Assembly: GCA_950295325.1 (NCBI GenBank)
Contig: OX485804.1
Span: 67,494,033-67,558,032 of the forward strand
DNA length: 64,000 nucleotides
Reading direction: 5' to 3'
From: Polytrichum commune
Lineage: Eukaryota > Streptophyta > Polytrichopsida > Polytrichales > Polytrichaceae
The number at the start of each line of letters is the position of its first letter. Position 1 is the first letter of the stretch. This document shows, piece by piece, positions 33,136 to 46,115 of the stretch. The notes under the pieces are model-generated. The model made no database searches. It was given only the letters and a program-made list of their open reading frames with translations, and had not been told where the DNA came from. Both the position numbers and the translations under genes were made by a program.

Positions 33136-34649
33136 TGTTTGTCCTAAACCCCCACCCCTTAGCGTCGTAGTCCGGGTGAAAGCTTAAGGTTGACATGTTT
33201 GCTGTCACACATACTAGTACTCTCGATGTTGCTGCTTAGCCTCAGTCACGTCAATAACACCACAACCAATGCCATTTATTCCACAATAACATGAGCCATG
33301 AGTGTTTAGAAACACCCCAAGCCCTCCCACGGGAAACCACACAAGATGTGTTGGGATGGATTCACTCACACATGAGTTACCAGTCCCCCATCACTAATGC
33401 TCCTAGCTCCTAATTATACCCCCCTTAAGTTCCTACTCCCTTATACTAGTTCCTACCCCCTTAATCACCCAACTGTACTAATGATTTTTTTAGGCCTAAG
33501 CCGGCTAATAAGCATAGTTGCTCACTTTACCTTACAGTCCTCTACCTAGGCCACAACCTAGTCCCTTAAGCCTTTAGTCACCCTTAGAACCCCTAACCCG
33601 GAGCTGCAGGCGCTCTCCCTCCGCATGAATCTACGCTGTTTAGAGGTCGAGGGCAGCCCGTCAAGCCTGTCAATGCCCGTCCTGGCACGGTACCAGCGTA
33701 GTCAGCAATACTGAGTAGAGTCCAGCAGTAATCCCAGCGTAGATCAAACCTTTGTAATGAAGGTGGCCCACTCTGATTACTGGTCCTTCCATCAGGTCCT
33801 CACCATCTGCACTTGTCAACGTTTATCTTCGGACCTTCACACTTAAAATCTCCCTGGTCCTTCAACAATTCACAGTGTAGTCTTTGATGCATCCTGAACC
33901 CAAGCCAACAATCCGTAGTTCAGATTCTGCATGCCCGAACCTTCGAAATCCCTCCACATTGAATTGTTGAATTTTTGTCCATTTGCAAGTCGTGACAAGT
34001 CTGCCCCTCCAACATTGTTCTGGTTTGCCTCAGAATTCCCAGTTCCAGTCACCCCCTGGCCATCTGACTGCCTCCTCCCCTTCACCGAACAGTCTACTCT
34101 CAGCGCTGACTAATTTCACCCCCCTGGCCTAACAGTCTAACCTTTTTTGCCTACAGACTCAACTCTCGTGAGCGCTTGGGCCCCTCGCCGAGGACCTCCA
34201 TATTTTGATTAGCTCTCTTCTCTTGATTCTCCGCCCAGGCCCTCCCGCCTGCAACCTCCTGGCCGCTGGGCAGCTCCTTCAAAGAGAGACGAGAAGAGCC
34301 ACAGCTCTTCCCAACCACCTGGCCCGTCCTTGGGCTAGGAAATTCTAGGGTGCAGTGTTTTTATCCTAAAACAGTTAACGACCCAACCTAAGTCGGCCAC
34401 TAAGCTTGGCCACTAAACCCAGCCTTTAAATCAAATCAATTCCTTTCCCCTAACATAATATCACTTTAAAACAATCTCAATACATCGAACTAACTAGTAA
34501 ACACCAAACCTCACCCTTAACTCAATATTAAAACAAAGCCCAAGCCTGCACTCTTTTTTAGGTTTTGAAATAACATAATCAAATTGAAAACCCGAATTTG
34601 ATGGGAAATAGGGGTCAAGAACAACTATGGGCACCATTTTGGGCTCACA
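33136..34649 (-). mobile_element. Solo LTR C, 1514 bp
   Basis: Flanked by CTAAG on both sides (33131-33135, 34650-34654). On the minus strand it starts TGTGAGCCCAAAATGGTGCC and ends with ACCCGGACTACGACGC, a GGGGTGGGGG run and a terminal CAAACA. The same start and end motifs bound 46391-47960 and 51960-53643. There is no internal retroelement sequence on either side, so it is a solo LTR left by recombination between two LTRs. The middle is GC-rich and variable between copies. Open frames inside are accidental. Confidence 0.85.
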
Positions 34650-34654
34650 CTAAG

Positions 34655-36331
34655 TAAGGAATGGTGGGCAATGATATTGCAAAGTGCTCTTATTTGCGGG
34701 TCTATTTTGGATATTGAAATTTTAAAATTTTAAAATATAACAATGGAGGAATTTGTGACGATTTTGATGATGATCAACCTCACATGTTGAGCTTCTTAAG
34801 AAGTTAGTAGGTACATGGTATACAAAAACAAATTTGTTATACAAAAACAATGTGCTTGCAAGGAGTTCATCTTCTCGCATACTTGATTTTTGTTATCTTC
34901 TATAGTGTTTTGTTCATGCAACTACAATACAACAATGTGAGCACAACAAAAAAAATATAACTTGTTGGAAATAACTAAAGCTAGGGCACCAAGTTAGGGC
35001 CTAAATGAGTATTCTCCACATCACTTTACCTTAAAACTAACCATAAGCATTCCCATGTCAAGGGTTAGAGATGGGATAGAAACCCTAATAGGGATTGCTT
35101 TTTCCAAAGAAACATTGGGTTAGGTTTTTTCACTTTTCAGAGAGATTTGCATGTCCCTTTTCCCAATTCAAATCTCATGGAAAAAAATCACCTCTTACCC
35201 AAATTGGCGAGCTCCCACAAATCTCATTTTTTACAGCATTCATTTACAAAGTAGACAATTAGATAATAAAAAGGCAAAGAGAGAGGGGAAGAGAGATCAC
35301 CATCTAGCATTATTAAAAAAAATTACATTATACCCCTAGTAGAACCATGCATTCCTATTGGACCTAATTTCATGTACCTTCTACTGTCCTATAACTTTAC
35401 CAATTATGCTCTAGCGGTATTGCCTATATTGCCTTTTCCCTTCCACGTTCAACTAGCTCCTCATCTCCCTCCCTATTGAATTACCAAGCTACCAATTTGA
35501 TATATTACCCATAACCTTTATTGATAGCGCCGCCACTAGTTATACCCTTGACTCTATGTGTATCAGGTTCACTTATGGTCCAATAGAATACCATGACTGC
35601 GTACTTAAGGTTTTGACAAACTCCTTCAGTCTACCAAAACTGACCCTTTTTGCCCCCCTTTCTTTTACCTTTTGTGGTCGTTACCTACCCCCTCCCCCCC
35701 TTTTACGTGGCTACCCTTCTCGAACCATCACGGTAGTACTATAAGGCTCGTAGATGGTAGGGCCTTCTACTACTACCGTTCCAAACCCTTTCGATAGATA
35801 TATTACCCTCATTGCATTATTAATTACATTATTTATTCCTCATGCCCTACTTCCCATAGTAGAATCCTATTACCGAGTCTCCCCGTGATTTATATTATTC
35901 TCAATCTTGCTTTTGTTATTCCATATCATTTCCAAAGGGTGGCAATACTAAGTAAGCATGCCAAGACCTTGTTCACTAGACTAATTCTTTTCCACTACTG
36001 GATATCCTTTAAGCCAATGTAGATAGGTTTTTGGATTGGGTTTAATTAAACAAAAGCACACATGGAAGACTAAATAAGTGTCAAATTGAATTCTAAGTGT
36101 CATTATTAGGGTAATTGATAGGTCACAACAACTTCAAAGTGGAATTAGAACGTTGTTAATGGATTTTCGCACTCCTTCCTTGCTCCATTAACTAGTTCGC
36201 CGCTAGTCACGTCCAAGCCTTGCATAAACACCTCCCAAGCTATTTCCTCATCCCTAGACATCTCCTTTGATGCACAATCCCCTACAACTTCCGTTTAAGG
36301 CCTGAAACATGCCCTGGACACTACCTACCAT
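34655..36331. other. No recognised feature
   Basis: AT-rich sequence; I see no protein similarity, tandem repeat or transposon terminus. Confidence 0.3.
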
Positions 36332-36600
36332 CTCACGTTTTTGGCCTGATCAGCCAACTTACGAAGGTCTTTTCCACAATATAAGCTTGGATCTGCCATC
36401 TCTAACCTCCTACCAACCTACAGTATCGTTTTCGGGCCATTCTGACCACTTTCATATTTTCAACCAGCTCACGTTTTTAGTCAGATCCGGCAACTTCTGG
36501 AGATGGTTTTCGCAAACCAAGTTGGGATCTGACCTCTCTAACCTTCTACCGACTTATGGTACATTTTTTAGGTCATTCTAACTACTTGCTCTGGACGTCC
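36332..36600 (+). repeat. Diverged tandem duplication, about 136-bp unit
   Basis: CTCACGTTTTTGGCC at 36332 recurs as CTCACGTTTTTAGTC at 36468. Both are followed by a CCAACTTACGAAGG/GCAACTTCTGGAGATGG block, GGATCTG, CTCTAACCTNCTACC and GGCCATTCTGACCACTT/GGTCATTCTAACTACTT. Surrounding blocks near 36205 and 36610 (GTCACGTCCA ... GATGCACA) suggest a larger, older duplication. Confidence 0.5.
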
Positions 36601-39600
36601 TCCCATAAGCGTCACGTCCATGCATACCCACCCTTTCTACTTTCGAATGCATTCCTTGATACTACATCACAAGTTGTCTGATGCACATTTTCGATAACAC
36701 ATTCAATCCCTTTGTCTTGTCAACACTAAGACTATGTTAGCTTCCAAGAAGGGTAGAATACCAACAATGAATCTACTCTTCAAATCTCTCCTTCAACACT
36801 TTATTGCTTGTTTTTCCAGGACTGTGGTTCTGTTCGGACTGCAATACACTTCCAGATTGCCACCCGTCCATATCTAAAAACTCACAAACATACATATCTT
36901 CTCTAAGGGTCTAAGTCCTCTTCGCATATGTGTACTAAGAGAGCCAAAAGGCTCTAGGACCATCCTTATATACTTCAAAACAACTACCACTAGGTGGATC
37001 AACATGGTAGGTTGCCACCCTGTCAAAACACTGCAACTAGCTGTCCTGACGCGTTCCTGCCCTCTGTCCAGTTCATGACCAGCTGGCACACTGAGGTCAT
37101 TAAAAACAATCAACTAGTAAAAGACTCCCAATGCCATTTTAATAACTTTGGACCTACAAGTCATTTTTTGATCACCTAAGTTACTAACACCAAATACTTA
37201 CTACTACTGAATAGACAGTTCGGTAATAAAACATTAAAAACCAACTAGTGGACGTTCTAACAATTTATTGCATCAAGGGCAAATTTGACGTCAACTAGTA
37301 AACTAGCATTTTTTGCCCTTTTGACAATTTGTGACCAACTAGTCAATTTTTGACAACTTAAAACACAGTGCTAAATTCTACCTTAACAAACGTCAACTTT
37401 AGGTAAAATGCTCTTTCATGTGAATTTTAGAAATTTGGGAGATTAAGGAGGGGATTATTAAGGTCACTTAGTGCAATACGTAAATTGTGCAGTTTTTCCC
37501 TTACAACCAACCATAGTCTAGTAGTCACAACTCGCTATACTGTGGTTTTTCAATGAAGGGATTCTCAACTCATCAATAGTCTTTTCGAGCAACTAGTAAT
37601 CACATATAACCAAGGTCAATGGCACCTTGATTTGAACAATAGTCTCTCCTTAATTACTTGATGATTTGATGGATCAAGAAATATTGTAGTAACAACCCTG
37701 CAGGTCACAACATTCCTTAATTTATTTGAATTTTAATGAGGCAATGGGACCATTTTCCTTACATGGACCGATTGAAGGACAACACCTATAAATCTCCGGA
37801 ACCATAGGCCATAACATGTTTAGTTCATGCGATTATGCCATAGTTCATTTATATGTCCTTAAATTAACAACACTTAATATGTTAACTTAGAATATCCTTT
37901 TTATAACAAACAATTCACTAGGATAAATTCATTGTTTATGTGTTTTGACACAATTACATTAAAAAATAATCCTAATAAAATCTATTGGAACAAGTTGTAA
38001 AAAGTAAGAGAAATTGACATGGCCTTCAACCACTTAGAATACGTAACTTCATTTGAGATGGGCAACAACTCAGTAGTCACCTTAGCTTTGTCCCTTCGGC
38101 CCTTGAGAGGACAATGATCAATATGAATCGTGTAGTTATCAAGTGCCTATGGTCAAATGCACTCAACTATTGGTCTTCCAGGCTTCATTTTAGCTAAGGA
38201 TAAAAGGTGAATCCCCTTGATTATAGGACAATACCAACAACCCTCATAGACTATGGAATTCCCATTTCGGCCATAGCACACAAGGGTTGAGTTTCGCTTC
38301 GGGCTTCTTAAACTTAGACTATTGCTCCACCCTATCTAATTCTTTGTTGATCCTCATGAATCTACTCATGCGAGATTTATAAAGAGTTTTCACAACCGTG
38401 AGTTATGGACATTTTACAGCTTAAATAACAACTCTTCATCAATTTAGGCCTCCCATAACCCGTGATATTAAAAATCTACCGATTCAACTACATGTCATCT
38501 CCTTTTAACCCTTCACATGTTGAATTGCAAAACGCGAATGGCCTACTTCACAAAGATCATTTATCTCGATCGATCTTAGTTCTTCACATAGGCAATGGTC
38601 ACATTCAACTTACAAGACAACGGTTTATATGATCGTCATCGGGAGATTCACGCTCACGACAATAGATATTTTACTTCGACCATAGCCCACGGCTTCACAC
38701 CCTGCTATTTTATTTGTTGTAATCTATTGCTTGAATGAATTCAATACATATTAATTTCACTAGACCATTTACCTTCCTGAAACTAATTGTCCACTGTAAT
38801 TGTAATTTACAAGTATTGCTTCATAGACCATGGACTTCATGTCTTGGTGCATCAATTAGATTATGGCCCACATCAAGGTTTCACACTCAACTTGCTTTAC
38901 TCAGACAATGGCCTTTAGCCAAAATGACAAATATAACAATTTCACCCTCTTCCCGAGAGCTTATAGAATTGAATCAACAAGTACAGTGAGCCAATTGTCA
39001 CAAAAAACTCTACATTAGACCATCGAAGTGCTCAATCATTGAATTTAACTACTATGAATATTTCTCATAAATCAAAACAATCGATTACACAATTTCATAG
39101 AGTAAACAATCGTTATGATAATTTACTCAAACAAATTGATCTTACAAAAGGATCAAGGGCGTCACACCCATGTATTGAATTGGACTATGGTACTTGACAA
39201 ATTTGACAATCACAAAGAATTGATTCTTTTTTTTTTCTCAAAAAACTAGATAATTCAACAAAACTTGTTACAATAAACTTAAGGTTTTGCAACATATAAT
39301 TTTTAAGGAAAAAACTTGGGCTTCACACCTTGAAATTATAGCCTCTAATAACTTGACAATACAAAAAGAATTCACTCTATTCCCGAGAAGAACTTACTCT
39401 GTTGTGAAACTTTTGAGTCTATTCTTGACTGCCTTCTTGACCATATCCTACTGAGATATATATCAATGAGAGACTCGGCTCTTCAAATATATGGTTTTTC
39501 CATAGCCAGGCTCAAAAAGGCTTCCTAATGTTGCACATGTATATGGCCCTTAATCAGAACTCTTTGTTATCTCTTGCCGATAGCCATAAACATTAAACCC

Positions 39601-39775
39601 CTCAACTCACTAATCGTCCATTCACTTAAAAATCATTAATTTCAACGTTTTATTATTAAATCTAAGTTTAATGAGAAGATTTGAGCTAACTACTAACAAA
39701 ATTTCAAAAAGAAAGAATTTTTGTCCAAAAATTTGGATGACAACCAAGAAGTAATGTTATTTTCCTAACACCTCC
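36601..39775. other. No recognised gene
   Basis: Phrases such as TCACACC, CCATAG and GACAA recur with irregular spacing between about 38270 and 39400, which may reflect very old tandem repeats. I could not define a unit and see no protein similarity. Confidence 0.25.
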
Positions 39776-41330
39776 TTAAGTCAAGACACCCACATACTCA
39801 TACAATCCTTTCTTGACACACCGACTACAAAAAGCTTCAACATCTTCATTCAAAATGGTAATTAAACCAACATCCTCATACAAAATTGGGTCACACCAAA
39901 CATTGTTCACTTTCCAAATAAATACTTCCTTCCACCTTATCTCAACTTCCCTACTTCTAGTTCTAATCACAACTTCAACAATAGATGTTGCTCATTTATC
40001 CTTACCTAACCATTTTTATTATTATTCACCCTTATCTATGCCTATTTACTCCTACTTTAAGGCTATTTCAATGAAGGTAACCTCTAGCTACACTAAACAT
40101 TGCCACCATTCTAAACCAAATTCCGTCCCTAGAAATTTCCTAAAGTGCTACCGGTTGGTGTTGTCATCTCTTGGGTCGTTTGATCTTGAAGCTACGTTGG
40201 CAACACTTGGTTGGTTAATTGGTTGCTCAAATTGATTCCATTGTGCGTTTATTGACATGCAGTGGAATCGATGCAAAACCCCAATTGGTGGTGGAAGGAA
40301 ACACTTTGCTCCCCATGCCGTGCGTTGGGTGAACTAGGTTGGAAGCCTAAAGACCTCGATCTCGAGATCAAGAGTTCCGTAACTCCACAACTTGTCTTCG
40401 CACTAGATTGTCTACTATCAATTTCTCAAATAAGTTGATATCAGACTCAAACGGTGCAGCTTGCCCTGAACATTGTGGTTGGCTTTGGCTTTGGTTCTTG
40501 GGAGAGGGCGCCCTATTTGGCGATTCAATAGTTGGGTTATAAGATGGCAATGATGGTGCATAAGGCTTTGCTCCCGCTTCTGACATTCCGACTCCGTCGT
40601 TTTTGGGAGGGGCCGTATCCTCGCTGTCCAAATCCTTTTTGTTTGATTGTAGTGTTGATGACATTTTGAATTCCAAAAACTAATCAATACATTCTCGGTT
40701 TGCCTAATGTGTTTAGCCTCATCCTGTCTAAAGGACTCAAAGAGCTCTCAGTAAACTTTAGTGCCGTTCTCCTTTATCTCCTCTATCTCCTTAGTTTTGT
40801 TTTTTTTTTTTTTTTGTTTTTTAGTTCATCCCAACATATAGGTGTTGAGCAAACAAGATGGTGTAGCTTTGAACCACAATATTGAATTCATCTAACCTAT
40901 TTTGAGCGAGGTTTTTGACAATATTAATCTCCTCTAATTGATTAATATTTGCTCAAAGATTAATCATCATACTTTGCAATTCAATTGTTGTTGCCCCATC
41001 CATCAGAGATTTAGCTCGTCTTCCCCCTGCTTTGGCTGGTGTTTCTTTTAACTCTAAAATTGTCCCTTCATATCGGCTTCAAAGCTCTTCATATCTTCAT
41101 AATTGCTCGGCTAATGCTTGCAACTCCGTAGTCGACTCGCCTTCTAAGTATGAAAATAGAGTAGTTGCAGTTCTTAAATATTGTTGTTCATTCCAGTTAG
41201 TTAGCCCATCTCAAATTCCGCGTCCGTCCATCACTTGGCGTCACGACATGCTTCTCGTCCTTCCTTTGAGGCACGCAAACAACAAAAACCTCCTTGTTAG
41301 TGACTGCTTCCGGATTTCTTTTCATGGCCT
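39776..41330 (-). pseudogene. Unidentified minus-strand coding-like remnants next to the gypsy element
   Basis: About 40990-41280 reads as an amphipathic Glu/Gln/Leu-rich frame (QYLRTATTLFSYLEGE, then ELQALAEQL) with coiled-coil character. A Ser/Pro/Gln-rich frame with an ATG lies at 40368-40676, and a shorter Val/Glu-rich one at 39776-39970. They lie where an integrase would be expected after the gypsy RNase H, but I see no HHCC zinc motif or D,D,E core. They may be a second retroelement's gag-like segment or other decayed coding DNA. Confidence 0.25.
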
Positions 41331-41331
41331 C

Positions 41332-41990
41332 CTAGACTTCGTCTAGGAAGTCTTGCTCCACGTCATTGAGTCCACCCTCCGCAATTAAAAGCAATTTCGG
41401 AGTGATCAACTCCTCCCAACGACTTAGTGCGTTTGGCAATAAGTTGTCCGGCCCCAACTTATGTAAATATTCAACGTCCATAAAGATAATTGTATCGCAC
41501 CAATGCAACTCTTGAAGTATAGCTTGCGCCTTGGTATCTAAATATTTAAGCCAAATGTTGTCCATAAAGTCCTTAGTCTTTCAACTACCAACATAATATC
41601 TCCAAGCTTTAAGGCAATGAACTATTGCATATAGTTCATTCTCGTGGGTTGGCCACCTTAGTTGCCTACCTATGAGCTTCATGCTTCTGTACGCCACTAG
41701 GTATCTGTTTTGTAACATGACGCCTCGAATGGATGCTCGCGTTGGTGTGCACCTTGAATTTCTTATCGAATTAGGGGTACTTAAAGCACACCCGCCATTG
41801 ACAACAACCCTTTGAACTGGCCAAATACCTCTTCGCACGTTTCGATCACTTAAGCATTTGCCCTTTCTTCAATAAAAGGCTTGAGAGAGGGGTCATCACT
41901 TAAGAAAAGTTTTTGATTAGCTTTTAGTAGTAGTTAGCGACCTCAGAAAGGATCTCACTCCATTATGCGTTTGTGATGCCACCTACTTGC
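41332..41990 (-). pseudogene. Ty3/gypsy RT thumb and RNase H, frameshifted
   Basis: Successive frames read as the end of a plant Ty3/gypsy polymerase: RSFL, NYY and KNF of the thumb, then an RNase H start where the usual T-D-A-S has become TNAS, followed by GVMLQNRYLVAYRS, HENELYAIVHCLKAWR, and after a frame break VEYLHKLGPDNL, ALSR, and EELITPKLLLIAEGG. Several frameshifts and stops make it non-functional. The trailing DVEQDFLDEV is the usual linker before integrase, which I do not find downstream. Confidence 0.8.
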
Positions 41991-42169
41991 AAATTATTTG
42001 GATTTATTTTGATGGGAACGAATTCTTTCGTCGTTTAAGACATACCTCAAAAGCTCCAACTCTTGAAGAAGAAATTAACTTCTCTTCGTGTTTGCCAACA
42101 ACTTGTGTTGCCATAGTTTACCTAGGACTTTTCTAAGAACTTGTTCATGATTTTTCCAACTTTTTAGAT

Positions 42170-43485
42170 GAGGGCATTGGCAAAAATGTAGAAAAACCAC
42201 ATGCAAAAAAAAATAGGGTGGATTTCATTCAAGACACATGATTTTTATAATATTTTTATAATAACATATTGTGAATGTGTATTCAGAAATTATTTATAAT
42301 GTACAGTGTGGTTTAAGTTGAGGTATTATTTTTATCTAGATGTAAAGTAGTTTAAATAAATTTAAGTTTAAATATTTTATTTATAGGTTCAACATAAATC
42401 ATCTGCCATTAGTGACATTGGATGAGAAATAAACAAAATATATCTGAACATGTGGATGGATTTATTGAAAGATCGCCTTTAGATGTAAAATACCATCATC
42501 CGGCAATAGAAGGGTTGGCTAGCTTGTTTAGGATATTCTTGGATTTTCAAAAATCATACGTAAGGTATTAGGATAATAAAACTATTTGTAGGATATTAAG
42601 GTAGTATCGGACATCATACAAGAATGAAAGATGCAATCTTAGGGTTTTGAAAGGGGTCGTTGAGCTTAGTTTACCATTTCCATCTATAGGTTTTGTTTCT
42701 CCTCTAATCGGCCGCCACAGGCTCTCTTGACTTAGCATTTGTTCGATCTGTTTTAGTTTAGGAGTACATGCCGTGTTTTGGTTTCAAAGCGTTTGCTCAT
42801 TGTGCTCGCTTGCTCTTATACGTTGGATGTTCAACACTTGCTCATTGTTTGAACTTCATGATGTTTGTGCCAAAAAAATTTTGGCTGGGTTCAAGGTGTT
42901 GGAATTTTGAACTCTCTTATATGTTTTAATACTTGAAGGTTAATTGTAGCGTATTGTTCGTTGTTGCTGTTGAAGTTCAATCCTTAAGTGTTTTTTTCAA
43001 GTTATATATTAAAGTTGAAGATGTAATATTTTTTTGTTGTTATTGAAGGTTTATGGATGTTGGTGTTGATATGTTATGTATGCTGGAAGTGAAACTTATG
43101 TATGTTGAAGTTACTTTACTACTGTGTATATTATTTACATATTGGTTAGATGCTAAAGTTATAATATGATGGTTGTATGTGTATAATGTATAGACTAATA
43201 TTTGCATAATGTAATGTATATGTAGTATATTGTATGTATAATGTATGTGCAAATTGTTCACACGAAATTTCTACTACTTGTAAATAAGAAAGGGTGCTTA
43301 TAATTTTGTGACTCTAAAATTTATATATAATGATAAGGTGATAGAAAATATCATCCAATAGAAATTTAGCTACTTATAGGGTGAATAATATTCAACAAAT
43401 GAAGATAGATATTTCTTTATTAAATAAAGGTTCTCACACGTGTATATATAAATCAAATGTAGATGCACCTCCAAGTCGATTCTTG
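42170..43485. mobile_element. About 1.3-kb insertion splitting the gypsy reverse transcriptase
   Basis: RT sequence resumes on both sides: the palm motif with HIDN (43500-43514) lies above, and EHEQVLRKVL with HKLL lies below about 42165. The intervening AT-rich DNA has no recognisable coding content. ATGTATGT/GTATAATGTA repeats occur at 43060-43260. Exact ends and a target duplication were not resolved, so the class is unknown. Confidence 0.5.
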
Positions 43486-44068
43486 TATAATACTAGGATA
43501 TTGTCAATATGAACGAGCACGCATTCGTTCGTTTTGATATGAAACACCAAGTTCATGATGAACATGTATGTTTCCAGCTCGTTATATAATCCAAACAACA
43601 TAACTAGAAACTTATAGGACCCATAACGGATCTTATAAATATTGTTCTACGTACATCAGCTTCATCTACGCAGATTTGGTAATAGCATGACTTTACGTGT
43701 ATCCAACTAAAAATGTTAGCACTTGCCAATATGTCCAAAATGTTATTCACTGTAAGTAGTAGATAATTGGTCTTCATTGTCACTTGGTTCAAGGCCTAGT
43801 AGTCAATGCGCATTCGTATTTGACCATCTTTTTTATTCACAAATAACATCAACGTCTTGAACGATGACTTACTAGACTGAGTGTAACCCTTCACTAGGAG
43901 TTTTATTAATTGATCTTTCAAATTGGCTTGTTTTATTTGCTTGAGCCGATACAAAGCCTTGTTTTGCGGCCCGACCCCCAGTGTCAACTCAATCTTGTGG
44001 TCAACCTCCCGTTTCAGAGGCAATTCATTGGATAATTTGTTAGTAAAAATAACACCAAATTCTTGCAA
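43486..44068 (-). pseudogene. Ty3/gypsy reverse transcriptase, N-terminal part
   Basis: The frame contains LPLKREVDHKIEL, the plant gypsy motif just upstream of RT, then LVKGYTQSSKSSFKTLMLFV, KKDGQIRMRIDY, the palm segment (NNILDILASANIFSWIHVKS, YYQICV), FLVMLFGL and finally VHIDN. The catalytic Y-x-D-D box has become H-I-D-N, so the enzyme would be dead even if translated. There is one frame break between the two main segments near 43794. Confidence 0.85.
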
Positions 44069-44379
44069 GATTTTGAAGGCACATTTAAAGACGTAATGTG
44101 TAAGAATTTCATCTTTGTATTACTTTTGAGCTCTTCACCTCATAATACTAATAGAAATTTATATTCATAGAGCTTAGTCATAGTGACTAAAAAAATTCTT
44201 ACTCCATCTAAGTTCAGTATTTACATGAAGGTCAGCGGTTTAGATTTTTTTCCATAGTTACCTTCACAACATGCACGCTTGGCCTTTGCCTAACATCAAT
44301 GTCATATTAATATAAGAATGTATACCCAACATTTTTTCTACGCCTTTTAAATTGTTTTGTTTTTCAAAATGACTCCCGT

Positions 44380-45000
44380 TCGCCTTGAAACACACAACCT
44401 TAAGTACTTTCACCGCTTGACATGACCCCTAGATGAAGTTTACCTTCATCTCCAACCTCTTCACATACTCTAACGTTATGAAAGAGTTTGTGACTTCTGT
44501 GTCAAATGATATAGTCATATTAAAATCGTTCACTTACACGTACAAGTGAAGTAACCCCTTTCTTCATAGATTTTTTTTATTAAAATAGTGCCTTCAAAAT
44601 CATCATCGGAAACTAAGATCCTCCGATCTAAATTTTCAAGCATTTTGTGCCCATTTTTGGAAGGTAGTCAACTCTCAAAGTCAAGGTTTGAGCTAAGCCT
44701 TTCATCTTACCTTAATTCCGGCGCAACCAAGGTAAAGTTCAATTCTAACTTGGCACCTCTTCTCAAACCTTCATAACACTCTTGTGTTATATGTTCAGTG
44801 TCCGCACTTGAAGAAAGTCATTTTGTTTTTGCTTCATAAACGTTGATGCATTTGGATCACTTGAGTCCCTTAGCCGCTTGCGGTTTTAAGTTTGATTTGT
44901 CATACGCTTCATCATTTGCTCCAAACTTTATTTTGTGGAACTAGGAATTGCGGTGGTTGAAATTTTGTTTGAAAGGTCTCTCAACAATTAGCGTGTCTAG
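44380..45000 (-). pseudogene. Gypsy protease region, decayed
   Basis: Around 44440-44520 the minus strand reads ISFDTEVTNSFI followed by VKRLEMKV, matching the aspartic protease active-site region of plant gypsy elements (usually D-T-G-A-T-H-N-F-I). Here Gly is replaced by Glu and Ala by Val. Flanking sequence is broken by stops. Confidence 0.6.
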
Positions 45001-45414
45001 TCGGCTTAATTCCTACACATATCCTAAGCAAATAACAACGTTAAAAAGTTGTTTACTCGTGGTAGGGAGGTTATCCCTCTCCCACACCTTACGTTGAAAT
45101 GTCTTGTCAAGGCTCGCAAAAAATGCACTTATTGTGCCTAATTATGGATTTTTCTCGCTATTATATAAAATATATTTGGACTTATATTCTTTGGCATATC
45201 TCAAAAACTTCTTATATGGCTTTCATTTCATCGCTTCCAATGACAACACATCGAATAGGTATTGATGCAGTTTCCTTCAAGTCTCAATTGCCCATTCTTT
45301 AAGTTTTCAATATGGTAAGTCCTCCGCTTAATCACCCCTCTAAGCAGAGAATATGAACATCATTCATTTTTTTAAGAAGAAGCTAAAGCTCTAAGCTCTA
45401 ACTTCATTTTTCAT

Positions 45415-46030
45415 CTATCTTGACGCATTGCAATACGTAATATACTTAGTGATGAAGGTTTCAATGTTCCACTTGTCTTTGGTAACCCAAAGTGTCATCT
45501 TCAGGACATTTTTCATATACTTCACCTTACTTGAGCTCGACGGCAAGGCTCTCGCGTTACTCTCCATCTTGATGATATCTATTGGGAACCAATTTTTATG
45601 AACCATGTTTCTCATGGCAGCTTTAATCACTCTATTTTCATCTCGAAGTCAAGAAACAACGGATTTTCTTTGCCTCGGCACCAACTTTTCTATGTCATTA
45701 TTGGATCCATCAACGGAACTCCCTTTATCACTCGTCATTAGGCCCTTTGTTTGTTGCATTCACTTCGAGGTCTATCTCTTTGCGTGTTGCCATGTGGCTG
45801 ACTTCTTCGCAAAGTTGGTCATTGGCTTCGTCAACCGGGATTTTTGTTTGTTTTTGTTTTGTTTTTTTGGCGTTGGCCTCGGTATTTATTGCAAGGGCCG
45901 TTTCTTCAATTCGGGCCATGCTATCTTTTAAGGCCCTTGTTGCCAACTCATCTTGAGTTTCAATCTCCTCTCGTTACGGTTTTGCATCGCCCATCTTGAA
46001 GTGTCTTGGAGAGGCCATCTTCGAGTTGTA
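45415..46030 (-). pseudogene. Gypsy gag region, decayed
   Basis: A start-like MASPRHFKMGDA near 46010 is followed after a stop by a charged helical segment (ALKDSMARIEETALAINTEA). Further frames (45415-45630) carry NWFPIDIIKME, VLKMTLWVTKDKWNIETFI and similar. Position directly after the primer-binding site and before protease fits gag. No intact zinc knuckle is visible. Confidence 0.6.
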
Positions 46031-46100
46031 AACACCTCGCTACGAACATTTTGATTTTTTGATTTTGCCCTTCACTTCATCAAAATACCGAGCTAAGATT

Positions 46101-46112
46101 GTTTTGATACCA
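46101..46112 (-). other. Primer-binding site (initiator tRNA-Met type)
   Basis: The minus strand reads TGGTATCAAAAC three bases after the LTR end TACA. The first eight bases equal the TGGTATCA complement of the plant initiator tRNA-Met 3' end, the commonest primer of plant LTR retrotransposons. Confidence 0.65.
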
Positions 46113-46115
46113 CAT

